DNA of 64,000 nt from Neobacillus mesonae (GTDB lineage: Bacteria; Bacillota; Bacilli; Bacillales; Cytobacillaceae): positions 434,001 through 498,000 of the forward strand of contig NZ_JAMBNQ010000001.1 of NCBI RefSeq assembly GCF_023715155.1. Direction: 5' to 3'. Positions 26,824 through 36,001 of this stretch are shown here, in pieces. Below the pieces are notes generated by a model, which was not told the origin of the DNA, did no database searches, and was given only the letters and a program-made list of their open reading frames with translations. The number at the start of each line of letters is the position of its first letter. The first letter of the stretch is position 1. The position numbers and the translations under genes are program-made.

Positions 26824-28524
26824 GTGGAGAAAGTAAATGACTTATCAAAAGAAGAGCAAATGAATGAAATAAAAAAAGGATTCATGGAATGGGAACAACA
26901 TACATTGGAGCCCTTTATGGAGAAAAAACCTGAGAGAAAGGAAGAGTTTTATTCTCTGTCAGGGATTCCTATTAAGAGACTATACACACCCTTGGATGTA
27001 AAAGACTTTGATTATAATCAGGATCTGGGATTTCCTGGAGAATTCCCGTACACCCGAGGAGTATATCCAACGATGTACAGGGGAAGGGTTTGGACACATA
27101 GACAAATAGCCGGTTTCGGTACAGCAAAAGATACAAACGAAAGATTTAGATTTTTAAGTGAACAAGGTCAAACTGGTCTTAGTGTTGATTTTGATCACCC
27201 AACATTAATCGGTTTAGCATCAGACGACGCTTTATCTATCGGCGAGGTTGGGATGGTTGGTGTAGCTATTGATTCACTGGAGGATATGGAGGAGCTTTTT
27301 GAAGGAATCGATATAGGTCAAGTCAGTACATCCATGACCATTAATTTTCCAGCACCTATTTTATTTGCAATGTATTTAGCAATGGCTAAAAAGCGAGGAG
27401 TTGACTGGAGGAAACTTGCCGGTACACTGCAATTTGATCTATTAAAGGAGTTCATTGCTCAAAAAACCTACGTGTTTCCACCTGAGGCAGCCTTACAGCT
27501 TAGTCAGGATGTGATCCAGTTTGCTTCAGAAAATGTTCCAAGATGGAACCCAATAAACGTTTGCGGTTATCATATTCGTGATGCCGGGGGAAATGCTATT
27601 CAGGAAATTGCATTTGCTTTATCTGCGGCAACAACTTATGTTGAAACTGCTTTGGAGGCAGGATTAAAAGTTGATGATTTTGCACCTAGATTATCTTTCT
27701 TTTTCATCTCTCAAATTGACTTTTTTGAAGAGTTGGCTAAATTTAGGGCAGCAAGAAGAATTTGGGCAAAATTGATGAGGGAGAAATACAGTGCTAAAAA
27801 ACCTGAGTCTCTAAGACTTAGATTTCACTGTCAGACAGCAGGTTCTTCCTTAACAGCAAAACAGCCTATGAATAATATCATTCGAACAACACTAGAAGCC
27901 TTAGCTGCGGTTTTGGGCGGAGCACAGTCTTTACACACGAACGGTATGGATGAAGCATTAGCAGTTCCTTCAGAGGAAGCAATGCAGCTTGCCCTCAGAA
28001 CCCAGCAGATTATTGCGGAGGAATCAGGTGTTGTTAATACAATCGATCCATTAGGCGGTTCTTATTTTATTGAGACATTAACAAATCAAATAGAAGAGAA
28101 AGTTTGGGGATATCTTGAAGAAATTAACCGCAGGGGTGGATATGTTCAATGTGTTCAACAAGGATATTTTGAACAGGAAATTGCTAAATCTGCATATACA
28201 CTTGAGAGGGAAAAAACTTCGGGCGAACGCACTGTTGTAGGAGTCAATAAATACAAAATTGAAAACGAAATTTTAACTATTAATCTAATGAAGGTTGATC
28301 CAGAAGTTGAGAAACGCCAAATTGAGAGATTAAATCGACTTAAAGAAAAACGAGACAACAAGAAGGTAGAGCTTTTATTAGCAAGAATTCGTCAAGCAGC
28401 CGAATCGAAAGCACCTCTAATGCCGCATTTAATTGAAGCAGTTGAAGCATATACAACTGAAGGAGAAATTATTGGGGTCTTAAAAGAGGTATTTGGTGAA
28501 TATCAAGACCCAGGTGTTTTCTAA
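26824..28524 (+). CDS. hcmA: B12-dependent acyl-CoA mutase large subunit, 2-hydroxyisobutyryl-CoA mutase type
   Basis: This 566-residue catalytic subunit has the substrate barrel but no B12 domain; the B12 subunit is separate, at 28579. Aligned to methylmalonyl-CoA mutase, Tyr89 is replaced by Ile95 (RQIAGFG), Ala116 by Asp122 (LSVDFD) and Arg207 by Gln213 (FIAQKTYVF), while His244 is kept as His250. Ile at the first and Asp at the second of these positions are the reported specificity residues of 2-hydroxyisobutyryl-CoA mutase. I infer a 2-hydroxyacyl-CoA (branched to linear) rearrangement and not the methylmalonyl-CoA reaction. GTG start at 26824. Confidence 0.85.
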   Translation: MEKVNDLSKEEQMNEIKKGFMEWEQHTLEPFMEKKPERKEEFYSLSGIPIKRLYTPLDVKDFDYNQDLGFPGEFPYTRGVYPTMYRGRVWTHRQIAGFGTAKDTNERFRFLSEQGQTGLSVDFDHPTLIGLASDDALSIGEVGMVGVAIDSLEDMEELFEGIDIGQVSTSMTINFPAPILFAMYLAMAKKRGVDWRKLAGTLQFDLLKEFIAQKTYVFPPEAALQLSQDVIQFASENVPRWNPINVCGYHIRDAGGNAIQEIAFALSAATTYVETALEAGLKVDDFAPRLSFFFISQIDFFEELAKFRAARRIWAKLMREKYSAKKPESLRLRFHCQTAGSSLTAKQPMNNIIRTTLEALAAVLGGAQSLHTNGMDEALAVPSEEAMQLALRTQQIIAEESGVVNTIDPLGGSYFIETLTNQIEEKVWGYLEEINRRGGYVQCVQQGYFEQEIAKSAYTLEREKTSGERTVVGVNKYKIENEILTINLMKVDPEVEKRQIERLNRLKEKRDNKKVELLLARIRQAAESKAPLMPHLIEAVEAYTTEGEIIGVLKEVFGEYQDPGVF

Positions 28525-28578
28525 TCTTCTAATCTCTTGGAATTGTTACCAAATCTAATAGGATAAAGGGGGATTCAA

Positions 28579-28998
28579 ATGGGAAATGAAACAATTAAGG
28601 TGTTAATTGCAAAAGCGGGGCTTGACGGTCATGATCGCGGAGCAAAAGTGATAGCTCGGACTTTAATGGATGCCGGCATGGAAGTCATATACGGCGGACT
28701 TCGTCAATCACCTGAACAAATCGTTGAAACTGCCTTGCAGGAGGATGTGGATGTTATTGGAATAAGCCTTCTGTCCGGTGCCCATATGAAGGTGTTTCCA
28801 CGTATTTTAGAATTAATGAAAGAAAAGGGGATTGAAGACAAAATATTAACTGGTGGAGGAACTATTCTCCCAGAAGAAATTGAGGAATTAAAACAATTGG
28901 GTGTTGATGATTTATTTGGCCCAGATACATCTTTAGATGATATAACCACTAAAATTCAGCAGCTGGTTTACAGCAATAGGAAAAATGTCAAGGCCTGA
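28579..28998 (+). CDS. hcmB: B12-binding small subunit of acyl-CoA mutase
   Basis: This 139-residue cobalamin-binding Rossmann domain has the base-off/His-on signature DGHDRG near residues 17-22, followed by SLLSGAHM and TGGGTI. The histidine replaces the dimethylbenzimidazole of adenosylcobalamin. It pairs with the large subunit just upstream (54-nt gap). Length matches the HcmB/IcmB class. Confidence 0.92.
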   Translation: MGNETIKVLIAKAGLDGHDRGAKVIARTLMDAGMEVIYGGLRQSPEQIVETALQEDVDVIGISLLSGAHMKVFPRILELMKEKGIEDKILTGGGTILPEEIEELKQLGVDDLFGPDTSLDDITTKIQQLVYSNRKNVKA

Positions 28999-29006
28999 AT
29001 AATAAA

Positions 29007-29026
29007 GAGGGATACGAATATCCCTC
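29007..29026 (+). terminator. Hairpin after the first mutase operon
   Basis: GAGGGATA and TATCCCTC form an 8-bp stem with a CGAA tetraloop. No clean T-run follows, so it may be a weak terminator or an RNA-stabilising hairpin. Confidence 0.4.
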
Positions 29027-29044
29027 CTTATCCTAAAGTTTTGT

Positions 29045-29055
29045 TTGTCAGACAA
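29045..29055. promoter_or_regulatory. Operator before gntR
   Basis: TTGTCAGACAA is identical to the core of the site at 18970-18982. It lies 24 bp before the gntR start, which suggests autoregulation and control of the downstream mutase operon. Confidence 0.75.
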
Positions 29056-29078
29056 TCCAATAAACGAGGTATCTATAT

Positions 29079-29783
29079 ATGTTTAAAACCGTGAAAAATA
29101 AAAAAATATGTGAAGAAATCTTAGAGCAAATGAAAGAATTACTTGTATCGGGTCATTTAACGGTTGGTCAAAGAATCCCCTCGGAAATAGAATTGTCTGA
29201 AACCTTAGGGGTAAGCAGGTCATCATTAAGAGAAGCCTTAAGGGTTTTAGATGTCCTTGGAATCATCGAAGCAAAAACGGGGGATGGAACATTTATAAAG
29301 GAAGCAAAAATGGAAAATATTGGTAACATCATGACGCTGGTTGCCTTATCTAAAGAATTAGAAACCTCAGATTTATATGAAGTAAGAATTATATTAGAAA
29401 GTTATGCAGCAAGTCTTGCTGCCGAAAGAAGAAGTAATGAAGACTTAGCAATTGCAAAAAAATATTTGCTTAAAGCGGACAATGGGTCTACTGGTGAAGA
29501 GGGTTCTCTTTTGGATCATTTGTTCCATAGTTCGGTTATAAAGGCGTCCAAAAACAATGTATTAGTGATGCTGATGGACATGATTTCAGGACTATTAAGT
29601 GAACAAATAAAGTCTACCAGAACTCTTTTTTCTAGCTCAGCCGAATTAATGGAGCTTATACAAAAGCAACATTGGGAAATTTATGATGCCATTGAACAGC
29701 AAAAGCCTTTAGAAGCACAGAAAAAAGTGTTTGATCATTTAAATAATGCAAAAATAATAATAAATTTAAAACAAAAAAGTTAA
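29079..29783 (+). CDS. GntR-family (FadR subfamily) transcriptional regulator
   Basis: This 234-residue protein has an N-terminal winged helix (GQRIPSEIELSETLGVSRSSLREALRVL, residues about 25-55) and a C-terminal FCD ligand-binding domain with the usual Asp/Arg/His metal or acid site region (DLYEVRIILES, HLFHSSVIKAS). Family members respond to organic acids or acyl-CoAs. The palindromes at 18970-19005 and 29045 fit its expected operator. It sits between the two mutase operons and is probably a repressor of both. Confidence 0.9.
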   Translation: MFKTVKNKKICEEILEQMKELLVSGHLTVGQRIPSEIELSETLGVSRSSLREALRVLDVLGIIEAKTGDGTFIKEAKMENIGNIMTLVALSKELETSDLYEVRIILESYAASLAAERRSNEDLAIAKKYLLKADNGSTGEEGSLLDHLFHSSVIKASKNNVLVMLMDMISGLLSEQIKSTRTLFSSSAELMELIQKQHWEIYDAIEQQKPLEAQKKVFDHLNNAKIIINLKQKS

Positions 29784-29816
29784 ACTTCCGTTTTATTACA
29801 AGAGAGGTGAGAATCC

Positions 29817-30773
29817 ATGGACCAATCTTTACTAACTAGATTTCAACAAAAAGATCCCCTTGTTTTAGGTAAATTATTAAGAGAAGTAGAAAATCAAACA
29901 TCACTAGGATATGAATTTCTTAAGCTTTGTACCACCAAGACAGGGAATTCCCATGTTATTGGGATTACTGGTCCCCCAGGAGCGGGAAAGAGTACGCTTG
30001 TAGGTGAATTATGTAAAAAGTGGTCCGAAATGGGATATTCAATAGGTGTGGTTTTAATCGATCCTACCAGTCCATTCTCAGGCGGTGCATTATTAGGGGA
30101 TCGCATAAGGATGATGGAATTAGCAAAAAATTCTGGAGTCTTTATTAAAAGTCTTGCAACACGTGGGAGTTTAGGGGGGCTGGCTGCATCAACTGCTGAC
30201 ATAGTTCAAATTTATGATGCATTTGGAAAAGATATTATCGTGATTGAAACCGTAGGGGTAGGTCAGGTTGAATTTGATGTTATGAATATATCCGATACAG
30301 TGGTCCTTATTAATGTTCCAGGATTAGGGGATTCTATCCAAACTTTGAAGGGAGGCATAATGGAAATTGCCGATTTATATGTTATAAATCAAGCAGACAG
30401 ACCCGGAGCTGACGAAAGTGTTCGAGATTTAAATATGATGATAAGAGAAAAGAAACAATTAACCTGGAAACCTCCTATTCTTAAAACGGTTGCTACAAAT
30501 CATGAGGGAATTGAAGAATTGATTAATGAAATAGAAAATCATAAAGCCTATTTAAAAACTTCCAATTTATGGAACAAAAAACGTGAGGAGCGTAATTTAA
30601 AAAGGTTTAATACCCAAATTAATCAATTATTCCATCAAAAAATTAATGAATTTATTTCTACAAATAACCATATTGAAAATAGTATTGTTCGAGTAAAAGA
30701 AGGAAAGGAAGACCCGTTTACAGCCGCTCATCAAATATTTGAGGGGTTTCTAACGGATCACAATATTAAATAA
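29817..30773 (+). CDS. MeaB/ArgK-type G3E GTPase, second copy
   Basis: This is a 318-residue GTPase chaperone for a B12 mutase. It has Walker A GPPGAGKST, the switch TRGSLGGLAAST, VIETVGVGQVEFD and an NQAD base motif. It is similar to, but clearly diverged from, the copy at 19095. It lies 33 nt after gntR and 18 nt before the second mutase large subunit, so it probably serves that enzyme. Confidence 0.9.
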   Translation: MDQSLLTRFQQKDPLVLGKLLREVENQTSLGYEFLKLCTTKTGNSHVIGITGPPGAGKSTLVGELCKKWSEMGYSIGVVLIDPTSPFSGGALLGDRIRMMELAKNSGVFIKSLATRGSLGGLAASTADIVQIYDAFGKDIIVIETVGVGQVEFDVMNISDTVVLINVPGLGDSIQTLKGGIMEIADLYVINQADRPGADESVRDLNMMIREKKQLTWKPPILKTVATNHEGIEELINEIENHKAYLKTSNLWNKKREERNLKRFNTQINQLFHQKINEFISTNNHIENSIVRVKEGKEDPFTAAHQIFEGFLTDHNIK

Positions 30774-30791
30774 TTGCAGGGGGGAAACATA

Positions 30792-32519
30792 ATGGCTAAT
30801 AAACAATCTCAATCAAATCAGGAGACATTAGGAAAGGAACAAAAATTATTAAACCAGGAAGCAATAAAAACAATTGAAAAAGAGAAGGAAAGGTGGAAGG
30901 AAGAAACGGTTAAAGGGAAAGTTGGTGAAAAGGAATATTATAGTGATTCAGGGATTCCCATTAAATTATTATATACCCCTGATGATATAAAAGATTTAGA
31001 TTATATGGAGGATATTGGTTTTTCGGGGGAAGCTCCATATGTTCGGGGGGTTTATCCAAACATGTATCGTGGACGTCTTTTTACGGTACGTCAGATTGCA
31101 GGTTTTGGAACGCCAGAAGATACGAATCAACGTTTTAAATTCCTATTGAAAAATGGTGCAACGGGTACAAGTGTTGTATTAGACCTGCCAACAATTCGCG
31201 GTTATGATTCAGATGATCCTGAAGCGGAAGGCCATGTAGGTGCAGCCGGTGTTTCCATTGACTCGATTGAAGATGTAGAAGCATTATATGAAGGAATTCC
31301 AATTGATGAAATTTCCAGTAATATTGTAACCCATCTGCCAAGTACAACCGTTGTTATTTTGGCGATGTTTGTTGCAATGGCCGAAAAGAAAGGCATTCCA
31401 TTAGAAAAACTTTCAGGGACTAATCAAAACGACTTTTTAATGGAAACAACGGTAGGCAGTTCTTTGGAGGTTTTACCACCGAAAGCATCCTTTAGATTAC
31501 AGTGTGATGCGATTGAATTTGCCAGTCAAAATCTTCCTAGATGGAATCCTGTCAGTTATAACGGATATAACTTACGAGAAGCCGGGACAACTGCCGTTCA
31601 AGAAGTTGCTTGTGCTATTGCAAATGCGATTGCCACCTCAGAAGAACTAATCAGAAGGGGAAATAAAATTGATGATTTTGCAAAAAGACTGTCATTCTTC
31701 TGGAACTTATATAATGATTTCTTTGAAGAAATTGCTAAATGTAGAGCTTCCAGACTGGTATGGCACGATGTTATGAAAAACAGATTTAATGCAAAGCATC
31801 CAAAATCCCATCTCATGCGTTTTCATGTTCAAACAGCAGGACTCACTTTAACAAAAGTTGAACCATTGAATAATATTGCACGTGCAGCCATTCAAGGCCT
31901 TGCTGCTGTATTAGGCGGTGCACAATCACTTCATGTAGACTCCTTTGATGAAGCATATTCAGCTCCAACCGAAGAATCAGCACTTATCTCCATTAGAACA
32001 CAACAAATTATTCAAACTGAAACAAATGTCGTTAATACCGTCGACCCGCTGGCAGGATCGTATTTTGTGGAAAACTTAACCCAGGAAATGGCAAAAAGAA
32101 TACGCGATTATATCTCTGAAATTGAATCCCGAGGAGGGCTTGTTTCAGTAGTTGAGTCAGGCTGGCTGCATCGTGAAATTGCTGACTTTGCTTACCAAAT
32201 GCAGAGAGATATTGAGAGTGGTGAGCTGAAAATTGTCGGGTTAAATTACTTCCCGTCGGAACAAAGCAAGACAAAGGTAGAAGTATTCCGTTATCCGGAA
32301 TCTGCTGAGTCAACACAAAAGGAAAAATTAAGAAAGCTGCGTGAGAAAAGAGACAATGACAAGGTTGAAAAAGCACTAAGAGTACTAAGGCAAAAATGTC
32401 ATGAAGATGTAAATTTAATGCCATATATTAAAGAGGCTGTCTTAGCCTATGCCACATTGGGTGAAATTGAAGAACTTTTCCGTGAAGAGTTTGGACTTTG
32501 GCAGTTCCCATTGGTTTAA
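30792..32519 (+). CDS. B12-dependent acyl-CoA mutase large subunit of unusual active site
   Basis: This 575-residue mutase barrel has no B12 domain. ATG 30792 follows AGGGGGG and is preferred over a TTG at 30774. At the positions of methylmalonyl-CoA mutase Tyr89, Ala116, Arg207 and His244 it has Ile102, Val129, Gly222 and Asn260. The RQIAGFG motif is shared with the first mutase, but the aspartate, the glutamine and the usually invariant histidine are missing. The B12 and substrate loops (TAGLTLTKVEPLNN, GGAQSLHVDSFDEA) are intact, so it is probably active on a different, likely unpolar or branched, acyl-CoA. The substrate is unknown. Confidence 0.85.
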   Translation: MANKQSQSNQETLGKEQKLLNQEAIKTIEKEKERWKEETVKGKVGEKEYYSDSGIPIKLLYTPDDIKDLDYMEDIGFSGEAPYVRGVYPNMYRGRLFTVRQIAGFGTPEDTNQRFKFLLKNGATGTSVVLDLPTIRGYDSDDPEAEGHVGAAGVSIDSIEDVEALYEGIPIDEISSNIVTHLPSTTVVILAMFVAMAEKKGIPLEKLSGTNQNDFLMETTVGSSLEVLPPKASFRLQCDAIEFASQNLPRWNPVSYNGYNLREAGTTAVQEVACAIANAIATSEELIRRGNKIDDFAKRLSFFWNLYNDFFEEIAKCRASRLVWHDVMKNRFNAKHPKSHLMRFHVQTAGLTLTKVEPLNNIARAAIQGLAAVLGGAQSLHVDSFDEAYSAPTEESALISIRTQQIIQTETNVVNTVDPLAGSYFVENLTQEMAKRIRDYISEIESRGGLVSVVESGWLHREIADFAYQMQRDIESGELKIVGLNYFPSEQSKTKVEVFRYPESAESTQKEKLRKLREKRDNDKVEKALRVLRQKCHEDVNLMPYIKEAVLAYATLGEIEELFREEFGLWQFPLV

Positions 32520-32553
32520 TTAAAAAAACATGAAAATTTAGGGAGGGTATCTA

Positions 32554-32946
32554 ATGAAAATAAAAGTGGTCATGTCTAAATTAGGATTGGATATTCATTG
32601 GCGGGGTGCCTTAGTTGTTTCCCGCATGTTAAGGGATGAAGGGATGGAAGTTGTTTATTTAGGAAATCAATTTCCAGAGCAAATTGTGGAGGCTGCTATT
32701 CAAGAAGGGGCAGATGTAATTGGATTAAGCACCTTAGGAGGAAACCACTTAACATTAGGAATAAAAGTGGTTCAAATTGCAAGAGAAAAGGGATTTAACT
32801 CCCTAATTATAATGGGTGGTGTTATTCCAGAAGATGATATACCACTTCTAAAAGAAGCTGGTATTGCCGAAGTGTTCGGCCCTGAAACCAAAATTGAGAA
32901 TATCGCTGCTTTCATTCGATCCCATGTAAAGAGCGGCATAGCCTGA
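32554..32946 (+). CDS. B12-binding small subunit of the second mutase
   Basis: This 130-residue cobalamin-binding domain has the DxHxxG motif as DIHWRG near residues 14-19, plus LSTLGGNH and IIMGGVIP. It is the partner of the large subunit at 30792. It is slightly shorter than the first small subunit and has Trp inside the motif. Confidence 0.9.
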   Translation: MKIKVVMSKLGLDIHWRGALVVSRMLRDEGMEVVYLGNQFPEQIVEAAIQEGADVIGLSTLGGNHLTLGIKVVQIAREKGFNSLIIMGGVIPEDDIPLLKEAGIAEVFGPETKIENIAAFIRSHVKSGIA

Positions 32947-33052
32947 TTAGGTAATGGCGGGGTGAATTGATCTCTCATCCCGCCAAAAGAAAGATAACCA
33001 AAAGGTCCTTCATAAAAATGGAACAAAAAAAGAATAAGAGGGGAGAATAATA

Positions 33053-34444
33053 GTGTTAAAAACTTCGTTATTACAACAATGGCCGCCAAAATATGAAACC
33101 AATTATGTTCCGGAACCGAATGAACAATATTGGTTTAAAGATATTGAAACAGCTTCTAAAGAAGAACTGGATGAGTTAGTATTTTTCAAATTAAAGAATG
33201 TCATGAATTATGCCTATGAAAAATCTGACTTTTATAAACGGAAGTGGGATAAAGTTGATTTTCATCCTAATGATATTCAATCCTTGCAGCAGTTTGAACA
33301 GGTTCCAATCACAACGAAGGATGAAGTCAGAAAAGATTTAATAGATTATCCACCTTTTGGGTCCAACGTTTGTATTCCTTATTCTGAGGTTCACCGGATA
33401 CAAGGTACTTCCGGAACAACAGGAAAACCAACCGTATTTTCATTTGGCAAGGATGATTGGGAAAGAATCGCTCACCAGCATGCCAGAATAATGTGGAGTT
33501 TTGGAATGAGGCCTAGTGATCTTGTGTTTATTGCATCGCCATTGAGCTTATATATTGGAAGCTGGGGTGCTCTTATTGGAGCGGAAAGATTGGGAGCCAA
33601 AACTTTCCCATTTGGAGCAGGGCAGACCGGTCAAACAGAGAAGGCAGTATCGTGGCTTAAAGAAGTAAAACCAACCGTATTTTATGGTACCCCTTCCTAT
33701 GCACTCTACCTTGCAGAAAAAGCAAGAGAACTAGGGGTGGATCCGAAGGAATTTGGGTTTAGAATCTTATTTTTCTCGGGTGAACCAGGCGCTGGTGTAC
33801 CTTCTACAAAGAAAAAAATTGAAGAAACTTTTGGCGGGATTTGTATTGATTCAGGTACTATGGCTGAGGTTACTCCGTGGATGAGTAATACAGAATGCGA
33901 ACATCGCCAAGGAGTACATTTATGGCAGGATGTTGTTTATACCGAAGTTGTTGACCCGCAAAGTAAAAAATTAGTTCCATATGGTAGTGAAGGTGTACCA
34001 GTATATACACCGTTAGAAAGAACCTCACAACCAGTTATTCGTTATTGGTCAGGAGATTTAACAACATGGACAGATGAACCATGCCCATGCGGCCGTGTAT
34101 ATCCACGGTTACCAAAAGGAATTTATGGACGAATGGATGACATGGTAACTGTACGAGGGGTAAATGTTTATCCGAGTCTGTTAGAGAACGTCATCAGAAG
34201 AATTGCAGGTTTGGGTGAAGAATTCAGAATTATAGTTACCCGTGAAAATATTATGGATGAAATCACGATTCAATGTGAGACCTTGGGGACTCTTAATGAT
34301 GTCCAGTTAAAAGAACTTCTATCTAAAGAATTAAAAAAAGATGTTGGGATCATGTTTAAAATCGAATTACTTCCAATTGGCACATTAGAAAGAACACAAT
34401 TCAAAGCAAAGCGGGTTATTGACAACCGTAACTTTAAAGAATAA
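33053..34444 (+). CDS. Phenylacetate-CoA ligase family acyl-CoA ligase
   Basis: This 463-residue AMP-forming ligase is of the PaaK type. It has the P-loop QGTSGTTGKPT near residue 120, YGTPSYALYLAEKA, DSGTMAEVTPWMS, the CPCGR zinc-like motif and GRMDDMVTVRGVNVYPS. It starts with GTG at 33053 after GGGGAG. Family members activate aryl or aliphatic acids. The substrate may be the acid whose CoA ester feeds the second mutase. Confidence 0.88.
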   Translation: MLKTSLLQQWPPKYETNYVPEPNEQYWFKDIETASKEELDELVFFKLKNVMNYAYEKSDFYKRKWDKVDFHPNDIQSLQQFEQVPITTKDEVRKDLIDYPPFGSNVCIPYSEVHRIQGTSGTTGKPTVFSFGKDDWERIAHQHARIMWSFGMRPSDLVFIASPLSLYIGSWGALIGAERLGAKTFPFGAGQTGQTEKAVSWLKEVKPTVFYGTPSYALYLAEKARELGVDPKEFGFRILFFSGEPGAGVPSTKKKIEETFGGICIDSGTMAEVTPWMSNTECEHRQGVHLWQDVVYTEVVDPQSKKLVPYGSEGVPVYTPLERTSQPVIRYWSGDLTTWTDEPCPCGRVYPRLPKGIYGRMDDMVTVRGVNVYPSLLENVIRRIAGLGEEFRIIVTRENIMDEITIQCETLGTLNDVQLKELLSKELKKDVGIMFKIELLPIGTLERTQFKAKRVIDNRNFKE

Positions 34445-34499
34445 TGTAGAAAACTTTAAGCAAAAAATCAATCTTCGATATTGGCAGGGAGGGAATAAA

Positions 34500-35237
34500 A
34501 TGAAACTTGAAGGAAAAGTTGCCTTAATTACGGGTGGTGCAAATGGTATTGGTAAAGAAACAGCAAAAAAATTTTTGCAAGAAGGTGCAAAAGTTGTCAT
34601 TTGTGATTATAATGCTGAGGCAGGGGCTGCAGCAGTAAATGAACTTGAAAGTTTAGGAGATATTACATTTTTATCAGTGGATGTATCCGATACAAATCAA
34701 ATTAAACAAATGATAGAAAAGACGTTAAATAAACATAAAAAGATTGATATTTTACTTAACAATGCTGGTATCACAATTGATGGTTTATTGACAAAGATGG
34801 ATGAAGATTCATGGGAAAAAGTAATTTCTGTAAACCTAACAGGAGTATTTAAATGTACAAAAGAGGTTGTTCCAATTATGATTGAGCAAGGAAACGGTGT
34901 GATCCTTAATGCCTCTTCAGTTGTCGGATTATATGGAAATATCGGCCAAACCAATTATGCTGCCACAAAATCCGGAGTTATCGGGCTTACAAAAAGTTGG
35001 GCAAAAGAATTAGGTCCTAAAGGTATTCGTGTAAATGCAGTTGCCCCAGGATTTGTTATGACGGATTTGACGGCCAAAGTACCCAAAAAAATATTAGACT
35101 TGATGGAAAGTAAAACACCATTAAGAAAATTGGGTAAACCTGAGGATATAGCCTATGCCTATTTGTTCCTGGCTTCCGATGAAGCAGGATATATTAATGG
35201 AACGATTCTCAGTGTTGATGGCGGCCTAGTAGTTTAA
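34500..35237 (+). CDS. SDR oxidoreductase, FabG/3-hydroxyacyl-CoA dehydrogenase type
   Basis: This is a 245-residue classical SDR with TGGANGIG, NNAG, the serine in NASSVVG, YAATK and the C-terminal VDGG. It starts with ATG at 34500 after GGGAGGG, the preferred choice over an in-frame ATG at 34419 that overlaps the ligase gene. In a pathway ending in a 3-hydroxyacyl-CoA it would oxidise the hydroxyl to the 3-oxo form. It is the last gene of the catabolic cluster; no clear terminator follows. Confidence 0.88.
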   Translation: MKLEGKVALITGGANGIGKETAKKFLQEGAKVVICDYNAEAGAAAVNELESLGDITFLSVDVSDTNQIKQMIEKTLNKHKKIDILLNNAGITIDGLLTKMDEDSWEKVISVNLTGVFKCTKEVVPIMIEQGNGVILNASSVVGLYGNIGQTNYAATKSGVIGLTKSWAKELGPKGIRVNAVAPGFVMTDLTAKVPKKILDLMESKTPLRKLGKPEDIAYAYLFLASDEAGYINGTILSVDGGLVV

Positions 35238-35344
35238 TGATAAATACCGCTAAAGTAAAAATTTGTATTCCTTAGGTATTATGTATTTACAAAGTAATTA
35301 TTATAATGAATAATAGAATTGATATTAATAAAATATTAAAAAAA

Positions 35345-35500
35345 TAGGTGCTAAATTAAAACTTTAGCTTAATAGGGAAGTTTGGTTAAAAGCCAACGCG
35401 GTCCCGCCACTGTAAATGGGAGCAACCTAATCGATGTCACTGTCAAAATGATGGGAAGGCATAGGAAGCGATGATCATGAGCCAGGAAACCTGCCTATTT
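35345..35500 (+). ncRNA. Adenosylcobalamin riboswitch
   Basis: The class features occur in order: AGGTGCTAAATTAAAA-like start, GGGAAGTTTGGTTAAAAGCC, CGCGGTCCCGCCACTGTAA and the B12 box GAGCCAGGAAACCTGCCTAT. It lies upstream of the btu/cob genes and should stop their transcription when the cofactor is abundant. A -10-like TATAAT is at 35302-35307. Confidence 0.95.
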
Positions 35501-35565
35501 TTTCAAACTAAACCTACGAGGATAGGGAGGTTGTGAAGAATGATCTACGTGTATTCTAATCATCC

Positions 35566-35600
35566 AACAACATCCTCTTTTTTGGGGGTGTTGTTTTTTT
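35566..35600 (+). terminator. Riboswitch terminator
   Basis: AACAACATCC (35566-35575) pairs with GGGTGTTGTT (35586-35595) through one G-T pair, followed by T5. Confidence 0.85.
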
Positions 35601-35722
35601 ATTTAATAGATAACTTTCGTGAAATAAATATAACAAAAAGCAAGCTATAGTGATGGCTGGTGGTCGTTTTTTTCATGTTCTAAAGTTATATACAACAATG
35701 TAAATGAAGGGATGAGTCCTTT

Positions 35723-36001
35723 ATGGATAATAACCAAGTAAGTAAAAGATTCCATGAAGACTTTAAAAAAATGGTTGTAGAACTATACCAATCTGGTAAA
35801 TCAGTAAAAAGTTTGAGCAGTGAATTTAATGTATCAGAAGTAACAATTTATAAATGGATAAAAAAATATGCTCCAGTCGAACTAGAAGATGGGACGGTTG
35901 TCACTTTACAAGATTTTATTAAATTGCAAGAACAAATTAACCGTCTTAAAGAAGAAAATGAAATTTTAAAAAAGGCTATGGCTATTGTAGCAAGAAAATA
36001 A
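35723..36001 (+). CDS. Orphan IS3-family transposase OrfA-like HTH protein
   Basis: This 92-residue protein has an N-terminal helix-turn-helix (KSVKSLSSEFNVSEVTIYKWIKK) and a C-terminal leucine zipper-like coiled coil (LQEQINRLKEENEILKKAM), as in IS3/IS150 OrfA. No OrfB follows: after the stop there are only 58 nt to btuF, and I saw no terminal inverted repeats. It is intact, starts with ATG after AAGGGATGAG, and lies downstream of the B12 riboswitch terminator. It is a relic of an insertion, or a domesticated DNA-binding protein. Confidence 0.75.
   Translation: MDNNQVSKRFHEDFKKMVVELYQSGKSVKSLSSEFNVSEVTIYKWIKKYAPVELEDGTVVTLQDFIKLQEQINRLKEENEILKKAMAIVARK

Noticed and set aside
26824-32946. 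Ordinary methylmalonyl-CoA mutase pair
   Set aside because: Both large subunits replace the Tyr89 and Arg207 equivalents that recognise the methylmalonyl carboxylate.
35723-36001. Complete IS3 element
   Set aside because: No OrfB frame, no terminal inverted repeats and no target duplication could be found around OrfA.
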